The notes under the pieces were generated by a model. It was not told where the DNA came from and ran no database searches. It saw only the letters and a program-made list of their open reading frames with translations. Positions 32,666 through 40,043 of a stretch of 42,095 nt of DNA are shown piece after piece (within the stretch, counting starts at the first letter, position 1; the number at the start of each line of letters is the position of its first letter). The DNA comes from Sphingomonas elodea ATCC 31461. Lineage in GTDB: Bacteria > Pseudomonadota > Alphaproteobacteria > Sphingomonadales > Sphingomonadaceae. The DNA is taken from NCBI RefSeq assembly GCF_000226955.1, contig NZ_AGFU01000049.1:1-42095 (forward strand). Reading direction: 5' to 3'. Made by a program: the position numbers and the translations under genes.

Positions 32666-33388
32666 TCAAGCGGCAACACCCTGACGAGTGTTCCCGTTTT
32701 GTAGCAACGTCGGCGTCAGCTGCCAAGCCTCGATTTCGATGCGCAACGAACCGCCGAACTCGACGATTGCCGTCGAGCCGCGGCCCTCCACCACGATGCC
32801 GACCAGACCGTCGAAGGCCTGCATCCCCTCGACCATCACCTCGGTTCTGCTGGGTAGGTCCTTGGACACCCGCCGCAACGCCTTGCGCCGATTGCTCTCG
32901 GTTCGCATGCGCTCAGCTCGCGCCCGACGCGCCTCCTCTCGCGTTTCTGCTTCCAGCTCGGCACGTCGCAGCTCGCGCGCGCCATCCTCCGCCGCCCGCA
33001 GGCCCGTGATGCTGGCATCTCGCACCAGCGGCACGCGGCCTGCCTGGTGGAACACGGAGAAGGCGGGATGCGGGCTCAGCTCAGCGCCAGCCGCCCGCAC
33101 CAGATCATGGAGCTGATCAGCGCGGGCGAACACGAAGCCCGGCAGGATCGCCAGATCCACGTCGATCAGCTTGCGCCGCTGGCCCATGACCAGGCGGCGC
33201 CCCTGCCCCGGCGCGGGCCGGCGGATCGTGCGGACGGGCGTCCACACCTCAAACCCGGCCGCGGTCAGCGACCGCGCCAAGGGCACGGTGCGCCCGCCGC
33301 TCGTCCGCAGAATGCACCAGGTGCCAGCCGTGCCCGTCGTCCCGCTCATATCAACCACCCCAATACTCCCAACCGGCACCTGAATCAC
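32666..33388 (-). CDS. NusG-family transcription elongation/antitermination paralogue
   Basis: A 240-residue protein with the two NusG parts. An NGN-like domain (about 22-110) has TWCILRTSGGRTVPLARSL, GFEVWTPVRTIRR and ILPGFVFARADQ. A C-terminal KOW-like domain (about 185-228) has VMVEGMQAFDGLVGIVVEG and TAIVEFGG. A charged helical linker (about 140-185), rich in Arg and Glu, joins them and is longer than in housekeeping NusG. The GTG at 33388 follows AAGGTGAG; an ATG at 33349 is an alternative. It is the last early gene, right before the late promoter region, the place of Q in lambda, so it probably controls late transcription. Specialised NusG proteins act on one operon; that role here is inferred. 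Confidence 0.75.
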   Translation of the reverse strand: MIQVPVGSIGVVDMSGTTGTAGTWCILRTSGGRTVPLARSLTAAGFEVWTPVRTIRRPAPGQGRRLVMGQRRKLIDVDLAILPGFVFARADQLHDLVRAAGAELSPHPAFSVFHQAGRVPLVRDASITGLRAAEDGARELRRAELEAETREEARRARAERMRTESNRRKALRRVSKDLPSRTEVMVEGMQAFDGLVGIVVEGRGSTAIVEFGGSLRIEIEAWQLTPTLLQNGNTRQGVAA

Positions 33389-33403
33389 GCTTTGTTCTCA
33401 CCT

Positions 33404-34027
33404 TCACGCGGCGCGCTGCTCCGGCTCCGCCAGAACCTCAGCCAAGGCTCGGTCGACCTGATCCTTGCTGAGGTAGCCCATCTGCATTCCCATGCGACGG
33501 AGGTCGGGTCCCATGCGCCGGATCTCCGCGTCGGTGAGCGGCTGGACCGGTTCGTCCACGACGACACGCTTCCCGTTCCGGACGATGTAGCGGGCGACGT
33601 TGATCGCATGCTGATCGGTGCTGACGAACCGCGCCATCCTCTCCTTCAGCTGATGGATCGTCGGGAACCAGTCGAGTTCATCCAGGCAGCGGCGGCAGGC
33701 GTAGTCGAGTGCTGCCTCGTCGCAGCCTTCCAGCATCTTGTAGTACGTCGTCAGCTTCAGCCGCCCGGTCACCTCGTCCGTCGCCTGCGCCGGGAGAGCC
33801 GCAGCGAGCGCGGTGATCGACTGGCGCACCTTCGTTCGGTCGGCAGGGCTGATCGGCGCGACGGCTCGGGCGATCGGCTCGATCAGCGCGATCTCGGCAG
33901 CGGTGAACTGGGCGTTCGCGTCAGTGGCTCGGGCCAAAACGCTCCGCATATTCGTCGTCAATGCAGGCATTGAGCAATCCGTTGCCGACAGAGCGAGCGC
34001 GGTGCTGTTGGTTGCCTCGGTGTCCAT
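33404..34027 (-). CDS. Hypothetical early protein, possibly replication-linked
   Basis: A 207-residue, largely helical protein (TTYYKMLEGCDEAALDYACR; LDWFPTIHQLKERMARF) with a small C-terminal part (RMGPDLRRMGMQMGYLSKDQ). Its location after the DUF1376 gene is where helicase loaders are often coded, but no ATPase motif is present. An AAGGAT site supports the ATG at 34027, which overlaps the preceding gene by 107 bases. An ATG at 33949 would cut the overlap to 29. Confidence 0.55.
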   Translation of the reverse strand: MDTEATNSTALALSATDCSMPALTTNMRSVLARATDANAQFTAAEIALIEPIARAVAPISPADRTKVRQSITALAAALPAQATDEVTGRLKLTTYYKMLEGCDEAALDYACRRCLDELDWFPTIHQLKERMARFVSTDQHAINVARYIVRNGKRVVVDEPVQPLTDAEIRRMGPDLRRMGMQMGYLSKDQVDRALAEVLAEPEQRAA

Positions 34028-34835
34028 TTCGCAAGCATCCTTCGATGAATGATTTCGGGTCGATCGCGCCTTCGCGCTGGGCCTTGCCGAGCGCGGTGAT
34101 CACCGCCTCCGGCCCGTAGTCTCGCTTCCACTTGCCGAGCAGCCGGCCCGCAGCATCCGCCGACATGCCCGCAGCGCCGAGCAGCTGGCGCCCAGCGTCG
34201 AACATGACCTTCTCGGGATCTGGCGGGGTCGGCGGCGCCGCGGCGCCCGATGCGTCAGCATCGGAACTAGTATGTCCCTGTCCCTCTCTCTGTCCCTGTC
34301 CCTGTCCCTTGGATGCGTTGTCCTTGGGGACTTCGGGCCGTGTCCCTAGGGACAGATCGGGGACCGGGACTGGTTTGTCCCTTGCAAGGAACTCTTCCAG
34401 CGTCGGGGACGGCAGTTCCGTGCCGTTGCGCTGGTTGGCCTTCTTGATGCGCGCCAGCTCGGTCCGCCAACGCTGCTCCTGCTTCCGCCGCCAGGCCTCG
34501 ATCACCAGCTCGGCAACGACGGGGTGGTATAGCCGACCGTCGCTGCACGGGACGAAGCCGCGCAGCGCGTCGTCGCGGTGCTTGCGGAAGGTGCGCAGGT
34601 CGCGCCCCAGCCCGCAGAGCCTCGCCAGCACCGCATCATTGTCCGGGAGCGATCCCGCCGGCACCTGATGCCATGACGAGGCCCACAGCAGCACCGCATA
34701 CCAGCACGCCTCCGGGTGCGCCTCGGCAGCAAGATCGCTATCGCGCAGCCGGGCGACGTGCAGCGGCATGAAAGGGAAGTCCTGAAGGTCGGCGTCCGCC
34801 GGCGTCAGGGGCGCAGGGCGCTCCCGGTCGCTCAT
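33921..34835 (-). CDS. DUF1376-type phage replication protein
   Basis: A 304-residue protein. The N-terminal domain (about 18-125: DLQDFPFMPLHVARLRDSDL; ACWYAVLLWASSWHQVPAGS; GRLYHPVVAELVIEAWRRK) matches DUF1376, a winged-helix group in phage replication initiators. A disordered middle follows (KGQGQGQREGQGH region) and then a C-terminal helical domain (RLLGKWKRDYGPEAVITALG) like the DNA-binding ends of O-like proteins. The middle is encoded by tandem GGGACA repeats, which may be origin iterons. It overlaps the DUF1064 gene start by 4 bases. Confidence 0.75.
   Translation of the reverse strand: MSDRERPAPLTPADADLQDFPFMPLHVARLRDSDLAAEAHPEACWYAVLLWASSWHQVPAGSLPDNDAVLARLCGLGRDLRTFRKHRDDALRGFVPCSDGRLYHPVVAELVIEAWRRKQEQRWRTELARIKKANQRNGTELPSPTLEEFLARDKPVPVPDLSLGTRPEVPKDNASKGQGQGQREGQGHTSSDADASGAAAPPTPPDPEKVMFDAGRQLLGAAGMSADAAGRLLGKWKRDYGPEAVITALGKAQREGAIDPKSFIEGCLRNGHRGNQQHRARSVGNGLLNACIDDEYAERFGPSH
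34273..34381. repeat. Iteron-like TGTCCC repeats, candidate phage origin
   Basis: TGTCCC occurs five times in a hexamer array (34273-34308, one degenerate unit TCTCTC). A perfect 14-base palindrome TGTCCCTAGGGACA (34341-34354) and another copy (34376-34381) follow, giving eight copies in 109 bases. They lie inside the gene of the DUF1376 replication protein, as lambda origin iterons lie inside gene O. No AT-rich unwinding element is obvious beside them. Confidence 0.5.
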
Positions 34836-35215
34836 GATTCAATCACCTCAATATCGGGGTAGCAGGCGCGGAAGAGCGCCTTGCGGAGCGGCCAGTCGCG
34901 CACCCGCATCCCCTTGCTGTCCTCGGCCGTCAGCTGGCCGCCGCGCTGCCGGTAGACGAAGTCCGGCGTGTAGACGGCGCGCCGGCCGTTATCGTGCAGC
35001 AGCGTGCGCCCGTTGACCTCGAAGAAGAACTTCGGGCCGATCTGCAGGTCGCTGATCTCGCCCGCCATCTGCAGCAGGTGCAGGTCGTTGCACCGGCGGG
35101 CCTCCTTCTTGGACGGGTGTGCGTGCCCAGCCCGGCAGGCGGTCTGCTTGGCGCTGTACTTGTTGCCCCGCGGCTTGCGCGCGACGCGCAGCATGACGGA
35201 TGGTCGCATTCCCAT
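34832..35215 (-). CDS. DUF1064 nuclease-like protein
   Basis: A 127-residue protein with the DUF1064 pattern: GNKYSAKQTACRAGHAHPSK (substrate-binding end), KKEARRCNDLHLLQMAGEIS, and the PD-(D/E)XK-like core VYTPDFVYRQRGG ... LTAEDSKGMRVRDW. It ends with LFRACYPDIEVIES. The family is thought to be related to Holliday-junction resolving nucleases. It is translated before the DUF1376 protein (4-base overlap). Confidence 0.85.
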   Translation of the reverse strand: MGMRPSVMLRVARKPRGNKYSAKQTACRAGHAHPSKKEARRCNDLHLLQMAGEISDLQIGPKFFFEVNGRTLLHDNGRRAVYTPDFVYRQRGGQLTAEDSKGMRVRDWPLRKALFRACYPDIEVIES

Positions 35216-35217
35216 CG

Positions 35218-35496
35218 TCAGGCCTGCAGGTCGATGCCGGTGACGGCGATCGCGCGCTCCGTCCCTTCGGGGCAAAACCGCCAAGGGAAGTCGCCAATGA
35301 TGCCGTCTTCGTCCTCTTCTGCGTACATCCAGAGATGCTGCGGCTCGGCATGGTCGAGCGGCTCGAAGCCGGCATAGTCCAGCGCCTCGTTGATTAGCTC
35401 GAGGGTCAGCGTCGACGGGTCGATATGGCCATAGGCGTAAACGCCCCATACATCGCCGTCCTCGGTGCCCAGCGCTTCGACAAGCAGCTTTGCCAT
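35218..35496 (-). CDS. Hypothetical acidic early protein
   Basis: A 92-residue acidic protein (WGVYAYGHIDPSTLTLELIN; WMYAEEDEDGIIGDFPWRF). No family is recognised. It is tightly packed between the GapR-like and DUF1064 genes (2-base gaps on both sides), so it is probably expressed with them. Confidence 0.55.
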   Translation of the reverse strand: MAKLLVEALGTEDGDVWGVYAYGHIDPSTLTLELINEALDYAGFEPLDHAEPQHLWMYAEEDEDGIIGDFPWRFCPEGTERAIAVTGIDLQA

Positions 35497-35498
35497 GA

Positions 35499-35750
35499 TC
35501 AGATCCCCAGCGCCTGTTTGTAGGTCTCGAGCAGGATGTCGGCCTCGTCGCGATGGTGCTTCTCCATCTTCCGGAGCTTCACGACCTCGCGCATGGTCTT
35601 CACGTCGAAGCCGGTCGACTTCGCCTCGGCATAGACATCCTTGATGTCGTCGCTGATGCCCTTCTTCTCTTCTTCAAGTCTTTCCACTCTTTCGATCAGC
35701 AGCCGCAGCTGCTCGGCGGAAATGTGGTCGGTCATAGCCTTCTCGGACAT
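35499..35750 (-). CDS. gapR: GapR-like nucleoid protein (DUF2312)
   Basis: An 83-residue protein that is almost entirely GapR/DUF2312: ISAEQLRLLIERVERLEEEK, then IKDVYAEAKSTGFDVKTMRE and KLRKMEKHHRDEADILLETY. GapR of alphaproteobacteria forms dimers/tetramers that clamp overtwisted AT-rich DNA ahead of replication and transcription forks. The start MSEKAM is set by an AGGAG site. A phage copy in the replication operon may support its own replication or modulate the host chromosome; that is inference. The symbol is by family, not proven orthology. Confidence 0.88.
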   Translation of the reverse strand: MSEKAMTDHISAEQLRLLIERVERLEEEKKGISDDIKDVYAEAKSTGFDVKTMREVVKLRKMEKHHRDEADILLETYKQALGI

Positions 35751-35761
35751 GGTGGCTCCTC

Positions 35762-35971
35762 TCAGATTAGGGCGAGCTGCGGATCGGGGTTCGCCTCGTC
35801 CCAGGCGGCGAGGCGCTCGATCGCGGCGGTGTGGGCGATGCCGGCCGCGACGCGCTCGGCCTGGGCGGCGGCAACCTTGTGGTCGGCGCGAGCCAGGCGC
35901 TTGGCGGCCATGCCGACCAGCACCTCCAAGCGCAGCCGCTCGGGGTTCGGGGCTTCAGGCTGGTCGATCAT
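35762..35971 (-). CDS. Hypothetical small helical early protein
   Basis: A 69-residue protein (PERLRLEVLVGMAAKRLARA; ADHKVAAAQAERVAAGIAHT), predicted as two long helices. Its ATG overlaps the stop of the nuclease-like gene by 4 bases (ATGA). No family is recognised. Confidence 0.6.
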   Translation of the reverse strand: MIDQPEAPNPERLRLEVLVGMAAKRLARADHKVAAAQAERVAAGIAHTAAIERLAAWDEANPDPQLALI

Positions 35972-36849
35972 GCCGCAGCGCTCATATCGCTGGCGGGCTG
36001 CTCCGGCTCCGCCGGGCGCAGTGCATTGAGCGCGGCTTCTACCGCCATGCGCGCCGAACGCAGCTGCCGCTCGATCGCCTCCACCCTCGCGTCTGCGTCG
36101 CACCGCGCCCTCATGGCGACGATCTGGCGGCGAACCTCGTAGATGCTGGCGTCGACGTTGACGTCGAGGATCTCGCAAAGCTCGGCGCGCGCCTGGTTGA
36201 ACTCGGCGACCTCCTTCTTCGCCTGATCCATCAGGTACGTCCGACGCGTCGCTGCTTCCCGATCAACGCGGGCGTAAGCCTCGTTTATCATCGCCTGATG
36301 GTCCACGGTGGCGGCGCGCACCTTGGCGAGATCACGCGCCGCCTGCGAGACGGCTTCGCCGAACCGTTGGCGCACGGCTTCATGTTCCCGCCACAGGTCG
36401 ACCCTGCGCGGCTGAGCAGCGCGCACCATCTCGGTTCGGCTCACGCCGTCGATCAGGAGCTTCATACAGGCGTCCATCGGCAGCGTCACGGATTGGCGCG
36501 TCGCCTTCCGGACGTGGCGCCAGACGTTGGCCTTCCGTACGATAAGGCCGCAGCCGGCCGGGATGTCCGAGACCGTGCAGAGGCCATCAGGCACAGCGAA
36601 CACCACTGCCCCCGCATAGGCGAGGTACTTCTGCCACTTCCCCGAGGTGGTATCTGAACGCAGATCGGACCGGCTGATCTTGCACTCGTAGGCAGTCGGC
36701 ATCGGCCGGCTGTAGGAGCGCTCAATCGTGTAGACGTCGGGGCGCGGACTGCCGGACGGGCCGAGCTGCATGTCGGTCCACACCATCCGCTGATCAGAGC
36801 GGAGGTGCTGCGCGAGGTCGGCGGCCAGCTCGTCGTGCTTCCAAGACAT
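35968..36849 (-). CDS. MmcB-like nuclease with C-terminal coiled coil
   Basis: A 293-residue protein. The N-terminal half resembles MmcB-type DNA repair proteins with a PD-(D/E)XK-like core: SPRPDVYTIERSY, then AYECKISRSDLRSD (the E-x-K pair), KWQKYLAYAGAVVFAVPDGL and PAGCGLIVRK. The second half (about 140-280) is Arg/Glu-rich coiled coil (NEAYARVDREAATRRTYLMD). The start is fixed by TGATG overlap with the multi-HTH gene. It may act in recombination or replication of phage DNA. Confidence 0.7.
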   Translation of the reverse strand: MSWKHDELAADLAQHLRSDQRMVWTDMQLGPSGSPRPDVYTIERSYSRPMPTAYECKISRSDLRSDTTSGKWQKYLAYAGAVVFAVPDGLCTVSDIPAGCGLIVRKANVWRHVRKATRQSVTLPMDACMKLLIDGVSRTEMVRAAQPRRVDLWREHEAVRQRFGEAVSQAARDLAKVRAATVDHQAMINEAYARVDREAATRRTYLMDQAKKEVAEFNQARAELCEILDVNVDASIYEVRRQIVAMRARCDADARVEAIERQLRSARMAVEAALNALRPAEPEQPASDMSAAA

Positions 36850-38054
36850 CACAGCGCACCCGATGCGATGCCGCCCAGCGTCATGTCCGGCGCGGTGCGT
36901 GTGATCCTGACGTTGCGGGTGATGCCGGCCGCGCCAGAAGCGACCCGGGCGAGCTGCTCCTCGAAGCTCTTGGGTGCCATGGACGCTGCCTGGCGCTCGC
37001 GCTGGAATGCGCGCCGCCCCTCTTCCTCGCCATGTGCATGCACAAGCGCACGCAGGCGCCGGCGCTCTTCCCGGCTGAGGGCCTCGGTGCTGCGTATGGC
37101 GCGCGCCTGCGGGGTCAGCTTGCCCGGGCGCCTCGGCGTGGGCAGCTGCTCGCCGCGTGCGACCAACTCGTCGCGGAAAGCGTTGCGCAGCCGATAGCCG
37201 CTGCACGCGCTGATGCCGCACAGCGTGGTCGCGCGCAGCACCGGCATGCGTTTCAGCAGCAATGCGCGAAAACGTTCCTTCGTCGATTCCGGGATGCTGC
37301 CGGATTGGGCGATCAACTTGATTCGGCGGCCGTTGCTGTCGCACCCCGGGAGCACTTCACCCCTCACCTTCAGTCGCTTCACCAGTGCCCTGCGAATCCC
37401 TACAACGGTCGTCTTGCTCACGCCCGTCTGGTCCGACACCTTGATCGAGCCGAGGCCGGTCATCAGCAGCGCCTCGACCTGCTTGCGATCCTTGGGATCC
37501 ACCGGAACGCCGGAGTAGCGCTCGCCATTGCCGGGCGGCGGCAGCAGCGCCTTGCCGCGCGCCTCGAGCTCGGCGTTGTAGGACCTGCGGTAATGCGAGA
37601 CGGTAGACGCACTGATGCCCATGCGCTGCTGGATCTCGATGTGCTTCACGCCCTTCTTGAGCATGTAGCGCAGCCGCTCGACCTCGGCGGGCATCAGCTT
37701 GCCCGCGCGATCACGCTCAGCCGGACGATGTCCGCGGGCCGCGCAGAGCGCCGCCGTGATCGCGTTGGATGCAGCCACCTCGCAAACGCCGAACTGCGCG
37801 GCGATTCGGGAGAACGGAACGCCCTGCTCCCGCAGCGCAATAGCCTGGGCGAGCGCTTCGCCGCGCAGCATGTGCTTCCGGGCAGGCGCGCGCAGGGGTG
37901 AGCGCAGGTTGAGCTTGGCCGCCTTCACGCGGAGGGCGTAGATCGAGCGGTGGGGCAAGGCCTGATGCGCCGCCGGCATCCCACCATCGACATAGCTCTC
38001 GCGCAGAATGGCCACCTCGGCCGCCGTCCATCTGGGGTTGCGGTGCGCGGGCAT
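36849..38054 (-). CDS. Multi-helix-turn-helix protein (about five HTH units)
   Basis: A 401-residue protein made of repeated homeodomain-like units: residues 8-48 (RWTAAEVAILRESYVDGG), 64-102 (GVPFSRIAAQFGVCEVAASN), 121-163 (VKHIEIQQRMGISASTVSHY), 187-228 (GSIKVSDQTGVSKTTVVGIR) and 256-297 (TTLCGISACSGYRLRNAFRD), joined by Arg/Pro linkers. The C-terminal 100 residues are basic and helical. It should bind long or repeated DNA targets. The role is unknown; a regulator or DNA-organising factor is plausible. It is coupled to both neighbours by TGATG overlaps. Confidence 0.65.
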   Translation of the reverse strand: MPAHRNPRWTAAEVAILRESYVDGGMPAAHQALPHRSIYALRVKAAKLNLRSPLRAPARKHMLRGEALAQAIALREQGVPFSRIAAQFGVCEVAASNAITAALCAARGHRPAERDRAGKLMPAEVERLRYMLKKGVKHIEIQQRMGISASTVSHYRRSYNAELEARGKALLPPPGNGERYSGVPVDPKDRKQVEALLMTGLGSIKVSDQTGVSKTTVVGIRRALVKRLKVRGEVLPGCDSNGRRIKLIAQSGSIPESTKERFRALLLKRMPVLRATTLCGISACSGYRLRNAFRDELVARGEQLPTPRRPGKLTPQARAIRSTEALSREERRRLRALVHAHGEEEGRRAFQRERQAASMAPKSFEEQLARVASGAAGITRNVRITRTAPDMTLGGIASGAL

Positions 38055-38314
38055 CAGCAAACCTCTGCGGCGCCGGTGCGCGCGGCGATCGGTATGAACA
38101 CGAAACCGTCGATCTCGCGATGGACGGTCGAAACACGCTCGTCTTGCATGCGCCAAACGCCACCGACGCATGGCAGCGGGCCGCAGTCGGCCCAGAGCTC
38201 GGCGACGGTGCGGTGGTTGCGAAAGGGATACCGCTCCCCTGCCCGGGGGTCAGCGCGCAAATCTTCGCTCGCGGAAGCTGCCCGAGCAGCCGCCGCGCCA
38301 TTCGTGGCGATCAT
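38054..38314 (-). CDS. Hypothetical early protein
   Basis: An 86-residue protein. The N-terminus is Ala-rich helical, the second half beta strands (DGFVFIPIAARTGAAEVC). AAGGAG lies 8 bases before the ATG. The stop overlaps the multi-HTH start (TGATG). No family is recognised. Confidence 0.55.
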   Translation of the reverse strand: MIATNGAAAARAASASEDLRADPRAGERYPFRNHRTVAELWADCGPLPCVGGVWRMQDERVSTVHREIDGFVFIPIAARTGAAEVC

Positions 38315-38348
38315 GGTGCACTCCTTCAGCCGGCCCCGCGCCGGCGGT

Positions 38349-38825
38349 TCATCCTCGGTTCGAAATCAGCCGCGGGCGAAGCCGCTCGCGGAGGCGGTCG
38401 ATGTGCTTGCCGGCGCTCTCGACAGCGGCCGACATGGCGGCCAGCTCGCGATCGTCGACGATGTTGTCGTCTTCCAGGGCCTCGGACAGCTGGGCGAGCA
38501 GCATGGCCAGCGCGGTGAAACCCGCGCGGTCACTGCGCGCGCCGCTCTCGATCTCCACCAGCTTCATGCCGACCAGCGCCAGCGCGGCATTGGCGAAGCG
38601 GCCGTCCCAGGCGCGGCAGCCGCGCAGAAAGGCCACGACGCCCATCTCGCTGCCGCCCGCGCGGTATCGCTCGGCCGTGTCACCGCTCTTTCCCAGCACG
38701 GCGCCCAGGTCGTCATCGGTGGCGCCATCTTCGCGGCGGATCTTGGCCAGGCTGTCGCCCAGCGTCTCCAGCAGCAACGATGCGGGAACGGTTGCATAAC
38801 GGCCGTGGATATGCGGGCGGCTCAA
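38349..38825 (-). CDS. Helical early protein with HTH-like segment
   Basis: A 158-residue protein. Residues 20-55 (LGDSLAKIRREDGATDDDLG, then VLGKSGDTAERYRAGG) look like an XRE-type HTH, followed by helices (ANAALALVGMKLVEIESGAR; LAMLLAQLSEALEDDNIVDD). The most likely start is TTG at 38825, with GGAGAA six bases upstream and a 4-base overlap with the previous stop. An internal ATG is less likely because the family-like region begins early. It may act with the Cro-like protein; function unknown. Confidence 0.6.
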   Translation of the reverse strand: MSRPHIHGRYATVPASLLLETLGDSLAKIRREDGATDDDLGAVLGKSGDTAERYRAGGSEMGVVAFLRGCRAWDGRFANAALALVGMKLVEIESGARSDRAGFTALAMLLAQLSEALEDDNIVDDRELAAMSAAVESAGKHIDRLRERLRPRLISNRG

Positions 38826-39079
38826 CGTGCATTCTCCGATACATGAGCAGGGAAATTCACAATCGCGGGAACAACGGGCGCGGAGCACAGGGGGGAAAGC
38901 TCCGCGCCCGCTCCCGAAACGCCGCCGGCGAGCAGGGAGAGGGAATCGCCAACGGCCGAGAGGCCGCAATTCTGTTCGGCGCACCTGGCTGCCTCGGGGT
39001 GCCAACCGCCCACGCCGCAACGGGCGCAGGAAGAGGCAAGCCGGGCGCGCGTGGCGCTGTCGCGATCGAGCGTGATCAT
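38822..39079 (-). CDS. Small Cys-containing early protein
   Basis: An 85-residue protein with a possible zinc-binding pattern CARC-x10-C-x4-C (residues 18-37, with WHPEAARCAEQNC). The rest is Ala/Gly/Pro-rich. GAAGG lies 11 bases before the ATG. It is first in this stretch of the early operon and is read divergently from the plus-strand gene at 39166. Confidence 0.5.
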   Translation of the reverse strand: MITLDRDSATRARLASSCARCGVGGWHPEAARCAEQNCGLSAVGDSLSLLAGGVSGAGAELSPLCSAPVVPAIVNFPAHVSENAR

Positions 39080-39094
39080 GCGATCGCCGCCTTC

Positions 39095-39120
39095 GGGGAG
39101 GGGCTTTCACACCCCTCCCC
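39095..39120. repeat. Strong 9-base-arm inverted repeat
   Basis: GGGGAGGGG and CCCCTCCCC flank an 8-base loop in the short gap between divergent genes, 15 bases upstream of the minus-strand ATG at 39079. It could be an operator, or a leader hairpin limiting translation of the Cys protein. No T-run on either side argues against a terminator. Confidence 0.45.
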
Positions 39121-39165
39121 TTCGGCTACGGTGGAGGAGCCAACAACCACCGGAGAAATCGAAAA

Positions 39166-39507
39166 ATGCCGAGTGCAGATGCGGGCAAAGCTGCCCTCTA
39201 TGCTATCCGCGCGCTCGTTGATGGATTGCGCGATGCAGGCGTTCTGGACATGCACACCATCCGCTGCATCGAAGAGCGAACGACTTTGTGCCTCAACGCC
39301 GCGGGCGCGATCGACAGCGCTGGCGTCGGCTTCGACGCGGACGAGGCCGTGTCCATGCGGATGGGCATGTGGTGGCTGCGCGAGTGCACTGTGCCGACCG
39401 ACCAGGAAAGTGTTTGCCAGTTCAGCGAGCATTATAAGCCCCAAGACTGGCCAGCACTCGAAGCGCGGTTGCGATTTTCCGCAGACGCTCATGGCGGGGA
39501 CGGATAG
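39166..39507 (+). CDS. Hypothetical protein on the opposite strand of the early operon
   Basis: A 113-residue protein, mainly helical (KAALYAIRALVDGLRDAGVL; TIRCIEERTTLCLNAAGAID) with a Trp/Met-rich segment (SMRMGMWWLRE). CCGGAG lies 10 bases before the ATG. It runs against the early operon and its last 86 bases overlap the convergent gene. The coding look (amino-acid mix, GC3) is better than that of the antisense frames here. No family is recognised. Confidence 0.5.
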   Translation: MPSADAGKAALYAIRALVDGLRDAGVLDMHTIRCIEERTTLCLNAAGAIDSAGVGFDADEAVSMRMGMWWLRECTVPTDQESVCQFSEHYKPQDWPALEARLRFSADAHGGDG

Positions 39508-39796
39508 GACCGTTAAGGGCGCGATAGTAATCTTCCAGTTCGCGCCGGCTCATTATCGTGCCGTTCGGCCGGAACCAGCGCGGTTTGCCCTTGGCATCCA
39601 GCCGGATGCTCAAGGTCTGGCTGCGCTGGTAATCCAGCGCGGCCTCGAAGCGCCTTGCCGTTTCGGCGAGCGAATCTGCCAGCGCCTCCACCCGGCCGAT
39701 CGCATCGCCTTCCCCAGCAACGCCCCCGTTGATTCCGCGCAGCGCACCATCGTCAATGGCTGCCTTGATCGCGTCGGCGACTGGATTGTCGGCCAT
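39422..39796 (-). CDS. Early protein next to the Cro-like gene
   Basis: A 124-residue protein (ADSLAETARRFEAALDYQRS; LRKIATALRVLASLGAYNA), helical with a short strand region (KPRWFRPNGTIMSRRELEDY). AGGAGG five bases before the ATG at 39796 fixes this start; ATG 39823 would have a weak site. It is the second gene of the leftward operon. No family is recognised. Confidence 0.6.
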   Translation of the reverse strand: MADNPVADAIKAAIDDGALRGINGGVAGEGDAIGRVEALADSLAETARRFEAALDYQRSQTLSIRLDAKGKPRWFRPNGTIMSRRELEDYYRALNGPIRPRHERLRKIATALRVLASLGAYNAR

Positions 39797-39819
39797 CAGG
39801 CCCTCCTGTTGGTTGGTGA

Positions 39820-40035
39820 TCATGCTGCTTCGCCCCGGATCCGCCCGATAAGTGGGCAAAGTTGCGCTGCCACCAGCGCACCGTCAGTCGCGCGCTCGGC
39901 GTCAAGCGCAAGCTGCGCAGGCCATTCTGAGGATTTTCGGAGCTGGGACAGGCGCCCCTTCGAAACACCGATGCGAGCGCTGAGCTCGGTCAGCGTGGGC
40001 GCACCTTCGGTGGCGAGATAGTCGTCCAGCGTCAT
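39820..40035 (-). CDS. Cro-like/YdaS-like regulator
   Basis: A 71-residue protein with a Cro/YdaS-type HTH (residues 14-45, TLTELSARIGVSKGRLSQLR). It is the first gene of the leftward early operon and divergent from the CI-like gene, with two operators between. By position it acts as Cro. Confidence 0.75.
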   Translation of the reverse strand: MTLDDYLATEGAPTLTELSARIGVSKGRLSQLRKSSEWPAQLALDAERATDGALVAAQLCPLIGRIRGEAA

Positions 40036-40043
40036 GCCAAACG

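Noticed and set aside
39076-39492. 138-codon minus-strand frame opposite the gene at 39166
   Set aside because: No ribosome site, repeated His/Pro stretch and poor coding look compared with the plus-strand frame.
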